From positions 1-64,000 of the forward strand of contig WRKT01000007.1 in the NCBI GenBank assembly GCA_009777995.1: a DNA stretch of 64,000 nucleotides, in the 5' to 3' direction. The notes beneath the pieces were generated by a model that did no database searches, was not told the origin of the DNA, and saw only the letters and a program-made list of their open reading frames with translations. Position numbers and translations under genes: made by a program. This document shows, one piece after another, positions 43,683 to 53,340 of this stretch. Source of the DNA: Treponema sp. Its GTDB lineage: Bacteria; Spirochaetota; Spirochaetia; Treponematales; Breznakiellaceae. Position 1 is the first letter of the stretch, and each line of letters starts with the position of its first letter.

Positions 43683-44834
43683 ATGAAATGGTTGTTTAGA
43701 TTTAAAGTATTTCTCCTTACATGCCTTGCGTTAAATATTTATAATGGCATAAAGGTTCTTAATTTCGTAAGGCATTTCATGCCTGCCTTTAATTCCTATG
43801 TTTTTTGGCCATTACACTTTATACTTTGTTATTTATTTGTACTTGTAATGCTATTGCGTCTTGGTTTTATTAAACCTCTCCGTTGGTTCTGCATGTATTC
43901 TCTGCCATTTTATACATATTTTTTCCTCTTTCAATTCTCACTGGATGTGTTAATGAGGCTGTCAGGGCTGTTATTCTCCTTTATGCAGATATCGCCTGTT
44001 ACGGCGACAGGGGCATCTTTGTGTTTGGCTACTCTTGCAATTATATACGGCACCTTTAATGCAAGGCAGATAAAAACCGTCCATTATGATCTGCAGTTGA
44101 AGAAACAGGGCAGAGACATGCGGCTTGCGCTTGTTTCTGATATGCATATTGGCGCAATTGTTGGCCATAAATGGGTCAGAGACATAACAGATGCAATTAA
44201 TAAAGCAAAGCCCGACATTATTATTATGGCAGGTGACATTTTTGATAATAGTATCGATGCGATAAAAAACCCCGAACTGATGCTCTCTGAGCTAAAACGG
44301 ATGGAAGCAGACATCGGTATTTTTGCATGCCCGGGGAATCACGATGTGGACAGGGCATCTCTTGAAGAGAAATCGTCAACAGAGAGAATAAGTTCATTTC
44401 TTGAAAAAGCGGGAATTAAGCTTCTGCAAGATGAGGCAAAATTAATTGCAGACAGCTTTTATGTTATCGGGAGAAAAGATACAAGGCCGATTGGTATTGG
44501 ACAAAAACACGAGAGAAAGACCGCGGGCGAGCTGACAGAAAATCTCGACAAAAATAAACCTATCATCTTTATGGATCATCAGCCGATTGATTTTCCCAAG
44601 ATAGAGGAAGCAGGTGCAGATTTGATTTTATCGGGGCATACCCACAAGGGGCAGTTCTTCCCTGCGAATATTGCAACAAAGAGGATCTTTAAAAAGGCGG
44701 GGGCAGTGCATTACGGTCTTTGGAAGGGTAAAACTGCTCAGGGGCTTGTTACTTCGGGGGCCGCTGTCTGGGGACCTGTTTTTCGCATATTATCTAACAG
44801 TGAAGTTGCTATTTTAGATATCAAGTTTACATGA
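43683..44834 (+). CDS. Membrane-anchored metallophosphoesterase (calcineurin-like)
   Basis: 383 residues. The N-terminal ~125 residues hold four membrane helices. The rest is a calcineurin-like phosphoesterase with the metal motifs in order: LVSDMHIG (D-x-H), AGDIFDN (GD), GNHDVD (GNHD), and SGHTHKGQ (GHxH). This order is complete, so the enzyme should be active; the substrate may be a lipid pyrophosphate or nucleotide. It lies next to a receiver protein gene. Its 3' end overlaps that of the convergent cardiolipin synthase gene. Confidence 0.9.
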   Translation: MKWLFRFKVFLLTCLALNIYNGIKVLNFVRHFMPAFNSYVFWPLHFILCYLFVLVMLLRLGFIKPLRWFCMYSLPFYTYFFLFQFSLDVLMRLSGLLFSFMQISPVTATGASLCLATLAIIYGTFNARQIKTVHYDLQLKKQGRDMRLALVSDMHIGAIVGHKWVRDITDAINKAKPDIIIMAGDIFDNSIDAIKNPELMLSELKRMEADIGIFACPGNHDVDRASLEEKSSTERISSFLEKAGIKLLQDEAKLIADSFYVIGRKDTRPIGIGQKHERKTAGELTENLDKNKPIIFMDHQPIDFPKIEEAGADLILSGHTHKGQFFPANIATKRIFKKAGAVHYGLWKGKTAQGLVTSGAAVWGPVFRILSNSEVAILDIKFT

Positions 44835-46377
44835 GCGGGGCAAATAGCCTAAGCACATCCTGGACCAGTCGTTGAACTGCATTCCGAGAACAGTCATTTA
44901 AGGTTATTTCCCTGCACTCTATAAGGGTCTTATTAAAGTCTTCTTTTACTTTCTCAACACTTGAAGTTTTATACATCCACACACCACATTCAAAATGAAG
45001 ATAGAGGCTACGAAAATCAAGGTTTGTAGTGCCGACTGTTGCTGTCTTATCATCAGATACAAAGGTCTTTGAATGGTTAAACCCGGCAGAGTACTCGTAG
45101 ATCTTAACGCCTGCCTGGATAAGCTGCCTATAGTATGAGCGGGAGACAATTGCAACAAACCATTTATCCCAGCGGTGTGGTGTAATAATCCTGACATCAA
45201 CCCCACTCTTGGCAGAGAGGCTTAAAGCAGAGAGAAGGTCATCATCAACAACTAAATAGGGAGTGTTTATATAAACATATTCTTTTGCATTGTTAATGAT
45301 TTGGATATAAACATGCTCACCGACATTCTCGGTATCAATGGGGCTGTCTGCGTATGGCTGAACAAAGCCGTCACATTCGATCTGACAGGGCTCAGGTTTA
45401 CCTGCCGAATCCTTCCAGGGATAAAACAGGAGGGGGTCTTCAAAATTTTTTTTATCAAGATTCCACATCGACAAAAAAATCAACGTAAGGCTCCAGGCTG
45501 CTTCTCCTTCGAGCATAATTGCAGCATCCTTCCAGCGGCCAAAGCGTTCAACAGCGTTGATGTACTCATCTGCAAGATTAATGCCCCCCGTGAAGGCCAC
45601 TTTCCCGTCAATGCTTATAATCTTACGGTGATCCCTATTATTTTGGAGTGATGATAACAATGGCTTAAAAGGATTAAACACAATGCATTTAATGCCCTTT
45701 TCTTTCAGGATTTCTTTGAAGTTTGGCGGAAGGGTCATGAAGCAGCCGAGGTCATCATAAATAATTCTTATATCAAGACCAAGAGCAGCCTTTCTTTCCA
45801 GTATTTCTATTATGGGATTCAGCATCTTTCCCTGCCGCAGAATGAAAAATTCAAGGAAGATATATTTTTCAGCCTTTTCCATTTCCTCAAGCACCATCTC
45901 GAAAAAGGCTTCACCTGAGTCAAGGTAATGCGTGCGGGTTCGCTTATAAACAGGGAAGCCTGCATGTACCTGCAAATAGTGGGCCTGGGGCAAACATTCA
46001 CGGTGGTCATTGGCCAACTCGGACAGGATGTCTCCCGTTGGAGAGAAGAAGGGTAGGTATCGGTGGTTCACTTCGTCCATCTGCCTCCTTAACTTCCTCG
46101 GACTTGCCTGATTATGGAAGAAAACAAAGACAAGGCCCCCAAAAAGAGGAAAAAGTAAAATAAGGAATATCCAGGTTAGTTTATATGCAGATTTTTCCTG
46201 TTTATTAAGGATATAAAAGCAAACAAGGACACTGAAGGTATTAAAAAAATAATCCATCCAGCGAAAAGCCATGTGAGTGCCAAAAATAATCAGTATAACT
46301 AAGGAAAGTTGAATAAGCAGCAAGGAAATGATAAAAACACGCCGTCTAAAAACGACTCTGATCCACTGTGCTTCCAT
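44827..46377 (-). CDS. cls: Cardiolipin synthase (phospholipase D superfamily)
   Basis: 516 residues with two membrane helices at the N-terminus (about 12-65) and two phospholipase D HKD motifs: HRKIISIDGKVAFTGG at about residue 238 and HSKTFVSDDKTATVGT at about residue 425. These pair in one active site and join two phosphatidylglycerol molecules (or similar phospholipids) at the inner membrane. Length fits ClsA/ClsB-type enzymes. It ends a leftward unit after the Sua5-like gene, with 14 bases between. Confidence 0.95.
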   Translation of the reverse strand: MEAQWIRVVFRRRVFIISLLLIQLSLVILIIFGTHMAFRWMDYFFNTFSVLVCFYILNKQEKSAYKLTWIFLILLFPLFGGLVFVFFHNQASPRKLRRQMDEVNHRYLPFFSPTGDILSELANDHRECLPQAHYLQVHAGFPVYKRTRTHYLDSGEAFFEMVLEEMEKAEKYIFLEFFILRQGKMLNPIIEILERKAALGLDIRIIYDDLGCFMTLPPNFKEILKEKGIKCIVFNPFKPLLSSLQNNRDHRKIISIDGKVAFTGGINLADEYINAVERFGRWKDAAIMLEGEAAWSLTLIFLSMWNLDKKNFEDPLLFYPWKDSAGKPEPCQIECDGFVQPYADSPIDTENVGEHVYIQIINNAKEYVYINTPYLVVDDDLLSALSLSAKSGVDVRIITPHRWDKWFVAIVSRSYYRQLIQAGVKIYEYSAGFNHSKTFVSDDKTATVGTTNLDFRSLYLHFECGVWMYKTSSVEKVKEDFNKTLIECREITLNDCSRNAVQRLVQDVLRLFAPLM

Positions 46378-46391
46378 TTTATACGGCTATA

Positions 46392-47048
46392 TCAAACAGG
46401 CCAGGGGCCTGCACCCTGTCTTAAAACTTGAATATCGCCCGAGCTGATGTCCAATACCGTTGAAAGAATCCTGTTTCGATCTTCACCGGGGTCAAGAACC
46501 ATATCAAGGCCCCGGATATCTTCCATTTCCCAGCCCCCGTCAAAGAGGGTTTCCTCCCGGAAGTAGGTCGCAAAGTCGTCATCGTCGGGGGAAAAATAAT
46601 CGTCGTCGAGCATGGAGCGTTTGGCTGTGATTCCGTAGAGGGGACAGCCAAGGGTATTTATCAGTGCGAGGGGGACGGGGTAGTCGGGAAGTCTGACTCC
46701 TATTTCACTGCGTTTTAAACCGAGGGCCTTCTCTGTTCCAAGGAGGGTTTTGAGGATAAAGACGTAGGGGCCCGGGGTGAGTCTTTTTATCAACCTGAAT
46801 CTTGTATTATCGAGACTGCAGATATCACCAAACTGCGAAATATCCGAGCATAAAAGGGTAAAATGACGCTCATCTTTCTCTTGGGAAATATTTTTTAGCT
46901 TTTTGATGCCTGTCTTCGAGTTCATTGAGCAAACCACACTCCAGCTCGTGTCGGTGGGTATAGCTATAGCTCCGCCATCCTGCATAAGGTTTACAGCTTT
47001 AACGAGAACTCTATCATCAATATTTCCCGGAACTATGTATTCTATCAT
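46392..47048 (-). CDS. Sua5/YciO/YrdC-family protein
   Basis: 218 residues. The YrdC fold is indicated by IAIPTDTSWSVVC (about 34-46) where the threonylcarbamoyl-AMP pocket lies, and TPGPYVFILKT (about 90) with SEIGVRLPDYPV (about 115), which is the usual G-V-R-x-P-x-P element. The KxR/S-x-N positions near residue 60 are changed (ISQEKDERHF) from the classical KxRPxxxPL. It may be a YciO-like paralogue rather than the t6A synthase. Neighbours give no extra clue. Confidence 0.85.
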   Translation of the reverse strand: MIEYIVPGNIDDRVLVKAVNLMQDGGAIAIPTDTSWSVVCSMNSKTGIKKLKNISQEKDERHFTLLCSDISQFGDICSLDNTRFRLIKRLTPGPYVFILKTLLGTEKALGLKRSEIGVRLPDYPVPLALINTLGCPLYGITAKRSMLDDDYFSPDDDDFATYFREETLFDGGWEMEDIRGLDMVLDPGEDRNRILSTVLDISSGDIQVLRQGAGPWPV

Positions 47049-47057
47049 GTTAAACGA

Positions 47058-47501
47058 TCAGGGTACCCATATTAACTTATCGGGAGCGGATTCCTTTAAA
47101 TGAATTAATTTATAACGCCCCGAATGCTCAACCCCGGGATTCTCGGGGAAATAGGTGCTTCTATAAAACCATACAATATCGGACATAATATTTTTTGAAT
47201 TGCAGGGAGCATATCGGAACCAAATTTCTTTATCTTCAAGAATTTTCTTAATTCCGGGATCTATTGCAAGCTCATAATCGGTGAGCCGCCTAAGCTCTGA
47301 GCGGAGGCCGCCGTATGTGGTATCACCCACAGCCAGCATTCTAAGATGCTTATAATCATCCATCCAGTATATCTCGTAAACTCCCCCGACAGAGGGAACC
47401 TTAGAACTAATTGTCCAGCGCTCAGCCAAGGTCAACGGAGACCATTGCACAAAGTAGTAAACATTTTCGTCCTTTACCTTAGCCGTAATACCCAATTCCA
47501 T
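47058..47501 (-). CDS. Unrecognised 147-residue protein
   Basis: Family not identified. GVYEIYWMDD followed by AVGDTTYGGLRSELRRLTDY (about 38-75) has the layout of a GIY-YIG start, but the second motif is not YIG, so this is only a hint. The C-terminus ends SAPDKLIWVP. It is soluble with no signal peptide. It is probably co-transcribed with the Sua5-like gene, 9 bases on. Confidence 0.7.
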   Translation of the reverse strand: MELGITAKVKDENVYYFVQWSPLTLAERWTISSKVPSVGGVYEIYWMDDYKHLRMLAVGDTTYGGLRSELRRLTDYELAIDPGIKKILEDKEIWFRYAPCNSKNIMSDIVWFYRSTYFPENPGVEHSGRYKLIHLKESAPDKLIWVP

Positions 47502-47578
47502 ACCCCAGAGTATATCACATTTACGTCAGCTTTTCTATACAGATAAAAAGCAAAAGTGTATGAAATTTCATAAATAAT

Positions 47579-47606
47579 TTGACAGACCTGTGAAAGATAA
47601 TATAAA
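47579..47606 (+). promoter_or_regulatory. Possible sigma-70 promoter upstream of the sigma factor gene
   Basis: TTGACA at 47579-47584, 16-base spacer, TATAAA at 47601-47606. A 14-bp palindrome TATGAAATTTCATA at 47559-47572 lies directly upstream. It would give basal transcription in addition to the sigma-54 site closer to the gene. Confidence 0.45.
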
Positions 47607-47668
47607 ACTACATTCCTATTTCCTTATAATATAAGAACTTACGATTTATTTTGAAAAACATGGCAAGT

Positions 47669-47683
47669 TGGCATAGATTTTGC
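47669..47683 (+). promoter_or_regulatory. Sigma-54 (RpoN) type promoter of the alternative sigma factor gene
   Basis: TGGCAT-AGATT-TTGC at 47669-47683. The -24 GG and -12 GC are separated by exactly 10 bases, the strict RpoN spacing, and the rest matches TGGCAC-N5-TTGCT closely. The start codon lies 40 bases downstream, with GGAGG at 47712-47716. Confidence 0.75.
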
Positions 47684-47722
47684 TTGTATTATCTTGGGGG
47701 GATATATCTTTGGAGGTAGAAT

Positions 47723-48571
47723 ATGGGAAAAGACAGAAACCCGGAATCCTACGATGTTCTCAAAACATATTACAGCCAAATCCGTAATACCCCCCTTCTG
47801 ACCTTTGAAGAAGAGTTGGAACTTTCAAGGCGTATAAAGAATGGTGATGAGGCAGCTCGCACCAGGATGATCAAGGCTAATCTGAGGCTTGTAGTTAAAA
47901 TAGCGAAGGGCTTTAATATCCCCGGTGTATCGCTGATGGATTTAATCCAGGAAGGCAACCTCGGTTTAATGCATGCGGTTGATAAGTATGACCATGTAAA
48001 ACAGGTGCGTTTTTCAACTTATGCGGCATGGTGGATTCGCCAGGTGATTACAAGGTATCTGACAGATAAGCGCCGCACCATACGTCTGCCCCATAAGAAG
48101 GAAGAGGTCTTACGGAAAATCCAAATTGCAAAGACATCCCTAAGCCAACAGTATATGCGCCAGCCGAAGATTGAGGAAATTGCTGCGGAAGTGGGCGTTT
48201 CCAATGAAGATGTAAGATTTATCCTTAGCATAGCAAATGATGCAATTCTGATAGAAACCGATAGAAATGACGGTGAATTATGCACCCAAATAGACTCTTA
48301 CGGTGATCGCACTTATTGCCCCGAACGGGAATTCTTTGAGAAAAGCTCAAGGGAGGCAACGCTTAAAATCTTGAATCAACTGAAAGAGCGCGAAAAGAAT
48401 ATTCTTATTTATCGCTTTCAGTTGAATGGCGGGGAGCGTTATACTTTGCGTAATATTGGAAGTAAGATGGGCATATCTACGGAGACTGTAAGGCAGATAG
48501 AAATAAATGCTCTGCGAAAGCTGAGTAATTATGCTGAAGATCTGAAAGTCTACGTGGAAGCAGCCTCTTAA
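47723..48571 (+). CDS. RpoD/RpoS-like alternative sigma factor (group 2/3)
   Basis: 282 residues. Region 1.2 at the N-terminus (YYSQIRNTPLLTFEEELELS), region 2 with ANLRLVVKIAKGF, SLMDLIQEGNLGLMHAVDKYDH and FSTYAAWWIRQ (the RpoD 2.3-2.4 core), region 3 (RLPHKKEEVLRK), and region 4 with NIGSKMGISTETVRQIEINALRKL. It lacks the long region 1.1 of a primary sigma, so it is an alternative factor. Its promoter matches RpoN, as in the RpoN-to-RpoS cascade of Borrelia. Its 3' end overlaps that of uvrC. Targets are unknown. Confidence 0.92.
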   Translation: MGKDRNPESYDVLKTYYSQIRNTPLLTFEEELELSRRIKNGDEAARTRMIKANLRLVVKIAKGFNIPGVSLMDLIQEGNLGLMHAVDKYDHVKQVRFSTYAAWWIRQVITRYLTDKRRTIRLPHKKEEVLRKIQIAKTSLSQQYMRQPKIEEIAAEVGVSNEDVRFILSIANDAILIETDRNDGELCTQIDSYGDRTYCPEREFFEKSSREATLKILNQLKEREKNILIYRFQLNGGERYTLRNIGSKMGISTETVRQIEINALRKLSNYAEDLKVYVEAAS

Positions 48572-50535
48572 TAATCGATCTTATCCTCCGCAGCAAAGGC
48601 TTCTGCTGCAAGGGCAGCTTCTTCGGATGCCTTCTTCGCAGCGAATTTCGCATTGAGCCTGTCTTTTTTCGCTAGCCTATCCTCCAGGGCGAGGCGGGCA
48701 GCGGCCCTTGCGGCCTTTGCTGCGGATATTTTTAGGGAACATTTTTCAGCAATTTCTTCCGCTTCTGCAGCGGCGATCTTCTCGAGGCTTCCATAGTGTT
48801 TCATTAGTGTTGCCGCACGTTTTGGCCCTATTCCGTCAACAGATTCAAGAATCGGGAAGCAGAGCTCTTTAGACCTAAGATTGGTGTTTAGGGCTGTTGC
48901 AAAACGGTGGGTTTCATCCCGGATATACTGTAATACTTTTAAAGCCTCCGAGCGCTCGGGCAGTTTAATCGGCGTCTTTGCATGCGGGAGCCATATTTCT
49001 TCCTCACGCTTTGCAAGGGAGGCAAGGTCGCAGTCAACTCCCAGTTCAGCAAGCACGGTTTTAACTGCATTCACCTGCCCGAGGCCCCCGTCAATCAGGA
49101 TTAGGTCGGGCAGCTCCTTGTTTTCACGAATCTGCCTTGAATACCGGCGCTGAACGGCCTCCCTTAAGGCTGCATAGTCATCGATTTTCCCGATAACTGT
49201 TTTTAGTTTAAAGTGACGATAGTTTTTTCGGTCAGGGTTTCCGTTCCTAAAAGAAATGAGTGAGGCTACAGGGTGCTTTCCTTCGAGGTGGGATATGTCA
49301 AACCCTTCGATACACTCGGGCCTTGAACTTAAGGAAAGTACCTGCTTCAGCTCATCAAGGGCAGGTCCTACACCTCTTTCCTTCAGGCGCCGCCTAAGTT
49401 CTTCCCTTGCATTATGGGCTGCCATTGCAAGAGCGGCGGCGTGCCTTCTTTCACTGTCATCGGGCATGATGAACTCAGGTATTTGCCCAAACTGTTCTTG
49501 GAAATACCGGTTTAAAGCGGAATTATCATCCTCTGCGTCGCTCCCCGTTTCGCTCCCCGTGCCCGGCCCTGCGAAACCGTGGGAAATGAAGACCTTTGGC
49601 GGAGGAATTCTGTCGGGTGAATAATAGGCAACAAGGAAGGTCATAATAGATTCATGCTCTTCGGCTGCAGAACGGGAAGAAAAAAGCTCCTGGCCTGTCA
49701 TACGGCCGCCTCGCATTGAGATCACCGAAAAAGTTGTGAAAATTCCCTCGCTTGCCCAAGCAATATAGTCGCGGCTTTCAGAATCCATGTCTTCAACGGA
49801 ATTTGTCTCTGAAAGGCTCTCGATTGCATGAATGGTATTCCTAATCGATGCAGCCTCTTCGTATTTTAAGGAGCGGGCAGCCTCGTGCATTTGTCCAGTC
49901 AGGTCTATGATTAAAGCCGAAGTTTCGCCCGCAAGGAGCTTGCGTATCCTTTCGACTTGAATATTATAAGCATCTTCTTCAACCTTGCCGCAACATGGTG
50001 CAAGGCAGCGGCCTATATGATAGTAGAGGCAGGGGCTTTTCCTTGGTTTAAAGGTGCGGCATTTGCGAAGGGTAAAGGTTTTTTCGATTAAAGCCAGGGT
50101 CTTATCAAGGGCCTGGACATTCGGAAAGGGGCCGAAATAGAGGCTTCCATCTTCCACGATGCGCCTTGTGCGAAAAACTCTCCCAAACTTATCCGCAGTA
50201 ATCCTGACCACCGGGTAAGTCTTACCGTCTTTAAGGTTGATATTGTACTTTGGGCTATGCTGCTTTATCAGGGTATTCTCGAGAAGCAGGGCCTCGTACT
50301 CATTAGAAACGATTATCGTTTCTATCGTTTTGCTGTTGCGGATTAGGGCCGCAGTTTTTACGTTTTTTGTTATTGCAAAATAGGAATTTAACCTGTTTCT
50401 TAGGGCACGAGCTTTCCCTACATAAATTATCCGATTTTCACTGTCGCGCCATATATAAACCCCGGGTTCAAGGGGTGTATTCTTTACGAAACCCTTCAGA
50501 AGAGCATAATTTTCTGACAACCTATTATGAACCAT
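48568..50535 (-). CDS. uvrC: Excinuclease ABC subunit C (UvrC)
   Basis: 655 residues of the nucleotide-excision repair dual-incision nuclease. N-terminal GIY-YIG domain (PGVYIWRD and IIYVGKARALRNRL, about 18-50), a CxxC-type cluster region (CRTFKPRKSPCLYYHIGRC, with four cysteines), a UvrB-binding region, an RNase H-like C-terminal nuclease (IEGFDISHLEGKHPVAS and ELPDLILIDGGLGQV), and a helix-hairpin-helix region near GIGPKRAATLMKHYG. A ~45-residue Ala/Lys-rich tail is longer than usual. The UvrB/UvrA partners are not in the window. Confidence 0.96.
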   Translation of the reverse strand: MVHNRLSENYALLKGFVKNTPLEPGVYIWRDSENRIIYVGKARALRNRLNSYFAITKNVKTAALIRNSKTIETIIVSNEYEALLLENTLIKQHSPKYNINLKDGKTYPVVRITADKFGRVFRTRRIVEDGSLYFGPFPNVQALDKTLALIEKTFTLRKCRTFKPRKSPCLYYHIGRCLAPCCGKVEEDAYNIQVERIRKLLAGETSALIIDLTGQMHEAARSLKYEEAASIRNTIHAIESLSETNSVEDMDSESRDYIAWASEGIFTTFSVISMRGGRMTGQELFSSRSAAEEHESIMTFLVAYYSPDRIPPPKVFISHGFAGPGTGSETGSDAEDDNSALNRYFQEQFGQIPEFIMPDDSERRHAAALAMAAHNAREELRRRLKERGVGPALDELKQVLSLSSRPECIEGFDISHLEGKHPVASLISFRNGNPDRKNYRHFKLKTVIGKIDDYAALREAVQRRYSRQIRENKELPDLILIDGGLGQVNAVKTVLAELGVDCDLASLAKREEEIWLPHAKTPIKLPERSEALKVLQYIRDETHRFATALNTNLRSKELCFPILESVDGIGPKRAATLMKHYGSLEKIAAAEAEEIAEKCSLKISAAKAARAAARLALEDRLAKKDRLNAKFAAKKASEEAALAAEAFAAEDKIDY

Positions 50536-50564
50536 TGGTTAATTTACCGATATATAAGTATAGA

Positions 50565-52187
50565 ATGAGAAACATATCCCATATCCGAATAATTATTTTA
50601 TCATACATTTTTTTCCTTACAACAGGTAGTATATTTGGAGTAGGAGAAAGATCGATAAGCATTGGCGGCGAAGACGGCTGGGGCAGGATTGAAAGGAGGC
50701 AGGACATCGTCGAGGCCTCCATGATAAGACCCAACCCGGTGCTTGTTCTTTCCGGCAGGGCGAGTACTTCGGCTAATATAGATGCAAATTTAGACGCATA
50801 CCTATCCTTCGATGAGGGAACTACGGGGCTCTTTAGAGACTCGCAGGGGAACTACGATATAAGTATTGCTCCACAAATTACTGCGGTGGGCCTTCCTTGG
50901 AGCATGGTCGGCCCCGGTGCTGCTCTGTTCACGGGAGGAGGAAGCACGGTAGGGAGCACTGACGGTCTGACGCTAAAGCCCCTTGAGCAGGCTATCTTTG
51001 CCCAGGGTAATAATGTCAGGGATTTTTCCATAGAGTTCTGGCTATATCCCCATAACCTTGAAACAGGGGAGCAGATCTTCTTCTGGAATTCTGTAAGATT
51101 AAACGGCAGGGGAACCTTTGATCCCCAGCGCATCCAGGCAAATGTATCAAGAAATAGGCTTGTTTGGACATTTGACCATTTCTTCCTGTCTCCCGGCAGG
51201 GAAAGGTCTCAAGATATATCATTTTCAAGCCCCCTCTTACTTAACAGGACATGGAGCCATCACTTAATTCGCTTTGACGCTGACCTCGGACTGCTTGAAT
51301 ACCTTGTAGACGGCAGACTCGAAGTGGTTGAATACATGACATCGAACGGGCGCGAGGGCGGAGAGGTCTTTACACCGCATATCGGACGGGACCCGCGGAT
51401 AGTCCTTGGCGGGCGTTTTACCGGCATGATTGACGAGTTCCGCATTCACAGGTTAAGTTCGGATTCCTCAAGGTTGACCAGGTATCCGAGCAGGGGCGGG
51501 CGCATACAGACCCATACGATTGATCTTGGCCGAACGAACAGCAGGGTAAATAGGGTCGAGGCCTTTGGCGGCCGGACCGGGATCCCTGCATCATCAAATT
51601 TTAATCAAAATGTGCGAAATGAATATGCAGGGAACGGGCAATTACGGTTCCCCGATCACTCTGAAATAAGCCTGTTTATTCGAACGAGCAATCATCGATA
51701 TATTTGGGATGATAGCTGGACTCCGATAATCTCAGGGGCTCCGTTACCGCCGGGTCTTGAAGGCAGGTATGTCCAGATTGCTGCGGATTTTTTCCCCTGC
51801 GGAAGGGGGGAGACTTCGCCTTACCTTTCGGAAATCAAGGTATTCTTCCATACTGCAGAGCCTCCTACTCCCCCGTCAAATATTATTGCAGTTGCAAGAG
51901 ACGGGGCTGTGGAGCTGTCCTGGAGGCCGAATCACTCAAGGAATCTTGGCGGTTATATTTTATACTACGGCACTGCAAGCGGAGAGTACTTTGGTGATAA
52001 CGGGATGCAGCCCTCCCCGATTGATGTCGGAAACCGGACATCAATACGCATTGAGGGTTTGAGAAACGGAACCCTATACTACTTCGCAGTTGCAGCGTAT
52101 GACATGGTCACAGACCCTGCGATGCACCCTGAGCCCGGAGACTTTTCGCGAGAGGTTGCAGCACGCCCCCTAAGAATGGCAGAATAG
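50565..52187 (+). CDS. Secreted protein with LamG-like and fibronectin type III domains
   Basis: 540 residues from the ATG at 50565; an earlier ATG at 50367 lies antisense in uvrC and is not needed. Signal peptide about residues 1-24. A LamG/concanavalin-type lectin domain is seen at about 75-260 (ALFTGGG, DFSIEFWLYPH, LEYLVDGRLE and GMIDEFRIHR). A C-terminal FN3 domain is about 450-535 (AVELSWRPNHSRNLGGYILYYG, GLRNGTLYYFAVAAYD). It probably acts in the periplasm or outside the cell. It runs into ychF with 4 bases between. Confidence 0.82.
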   Translation: MRNISHIRIIILSYIFFLTTGSIFGVGERSISIGGEDGWGRIERRQDIVEASMIRPNPVLVLSGRASTSANIDANLDAYLSFDEGTTGLFRDSQGNYDISIAPQITAVGLPWSMVGPGAALFTGGGSTVGSTDGLTLKPLEQAIFAQGNNVRDFSIEFWLYPHNLETGEQIFFWNSVRLNGRGTFDPQRIQANVSRNRLVWTFDHFFLSPGRERSQDISFSSPLLLNRTWSHHLIRFDADLGLLEYLVDGRLEVVEYMTSNGREGGEVFTPHIGRDPRIVLGGRFTGMIDEFRIHRLSSDSSRLTRYPSRGGRIQTHTIDLGRTNSRVNRVEAFGGRTGIPASSNFNQNVRNEYAGNGQLRFPDHSEISLFIRTSNHRYIWDDSWTPIISGAPLPPGLEGRYVQIAADFFPCGRGETSPYLSEIKVFFHTAEPPTPPSNIIAVARDGAVELSWRPNHSRNLGGYILYYGTASGEYFGDNGMQPSPIDVGNRTSIRIEGLRNGTLYYFAVAAYDMVTDPAMHPEPGDFSREVAARPLRMAE

Positions 52188-52191
52188 GAAG

Positions 52192-53301
52192 ATGTCATTA
52201 AACTGCGGTATAGTCGGACTTCCCAATGTGGGGAAATCCACCATCTTCTCTGCCCTAAGTTCAACCCCTGCCGAAGCTGCAAATTATGCTTTTACCACGA
52301 TTAATCCGAATATTGGTATTGTAAGTGTCCCCGATGCCCGTCTTGAAAAACTGGTCGAAATCATCAAACCGAAACACAGCATCAGGGCAACAGTGGAATT
52401 TGTAGACATTGCAGGCCTTGTCAGGGGAGCGTCAATGGGAGAAGGGCTTGGAAATCAATTTCTGTCCCATATAAGAGAAGTGGGAATAATAGCACATATT
52501 GTTCGTTGTTTTGATAACCCTGACATATTTCATGTAAACAATAAGGTTGATCCGGCCTCTGACATTGAAATTATAAACACAGAACTTGCTTTGGCAGACC
52601 TTGGTACTCTTGCAAAACGCAGAGAACGAACAGAGCATTCCCTAAGAGTAAAGGGAAAAACTGACCAAAAAGCTGCAGAAGCTGAACTGATAGTACTTGA
52701 TAAAATAGGCCCAATTTTGGAGAAGGGGCAGGTATTGCGTTCTATTAATTTAAGCGATGAAGAGAAGGCTATTATTAATGACTGCCAATTTATCACTGCA
52801 AAGCCGTTGCTTTATGTTTGCAATGTTGATGAGGATGGAATGAAATTCGGCTCAATGCATGCGGAGACAGTCAGGAAACTCGCCGCAGAAGAGGGCTCTG
52901 CCACGGTAACCATCTGCGGGAAGTTTGAAGCTGAGCTTATAGCAATAGAAGACTCTGCGGAAAAGTCGGCCTTCCTCGAAGAGATGGGTCTTAAAAATAC
53001 GGGGCTCTCGTCTCTAATACATGAGGCGTACAGACTCCTGGGACTGCGCACTTTTTTCTCCACAAGGAATGATGAGTGCCGTGCCTGGACCATAAGGGCA
53101 GGGGACAGTGCATCAAAGGCAGCAGGCAGTATTCACACGGATTTTGAGAAGGGCTTTGTCAAGGCAGAGGTCTACTCTTTTGACGATATAGAGAAATACG
53201 GCAGCGAGGCAAAGATTAAAGAAGCGGGGAAGTACCGCCTTGAGGGAAGAGATTATATCGTACAAGACGGTGACGTGATTTATTTCAAATTCAATCTTTA
53301 G
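52192..53301 (+). CDS. ychF: Ribosome-associated P-loop NTPase YchF (OLA1/Obg-like)
   Basis: 369 residues. G1 GLPNVGKST at residues 8-16, switch region NYAFTTINPN, G3 DIAGLVRGAS, and a G4 that is not NKxD (typical for YchF, which prefers ATP). A C-terminal TGS domain ends GDVIYFKFNL. The strict YchF N-terminus MSLNCGIVG is present. AGGAAG stands just before the ATG. Universal in bacteria, involved in translation and stress. Confidence 0.96.
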   Translation: MSLNCGIVGLPNVGKSTIFSALSSTPAEAANYAFTTINPNIGIVSVPDARLEKLVEIIKPKHSIRATVEFVDIAGLVRGASMGEGLGNQFLSHIREVGIIAHIVRCFDNPDIFHVNNKVDPASDIEIINTELALADLGTLAKRRERTEHSLRVKGKTDQKAAEAELIVLDKIGPILEKGQVLRSINLSDEEKAIINDCQFITAKPLLYVCNVDEDGMKFGSMHAETVRKLAAEEGSATVTICGKFEAELIAIEDSAEKSAFLEEMGLKNTGLSSLIHEAYRLLGLRTFFSTRNDECRAWTIRAGDSASKAAGSIHTDFEKGFVKAEVYSFDDIEKYGSEAKIKEAGKYRLEGRDYIVQDGDVIYFKFNL

Positions 53302-53340
53302 TGCTTGACCTGTGGGAAAAGTGAGTTGATAATATAGCTC

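Noticed and set aside
50367-50564. Longer N-terminus for the LamG/FN3 protein
   Set aside because: It lies antisense to the start of uvrC and would hide the signal peptide that begins at 50565.
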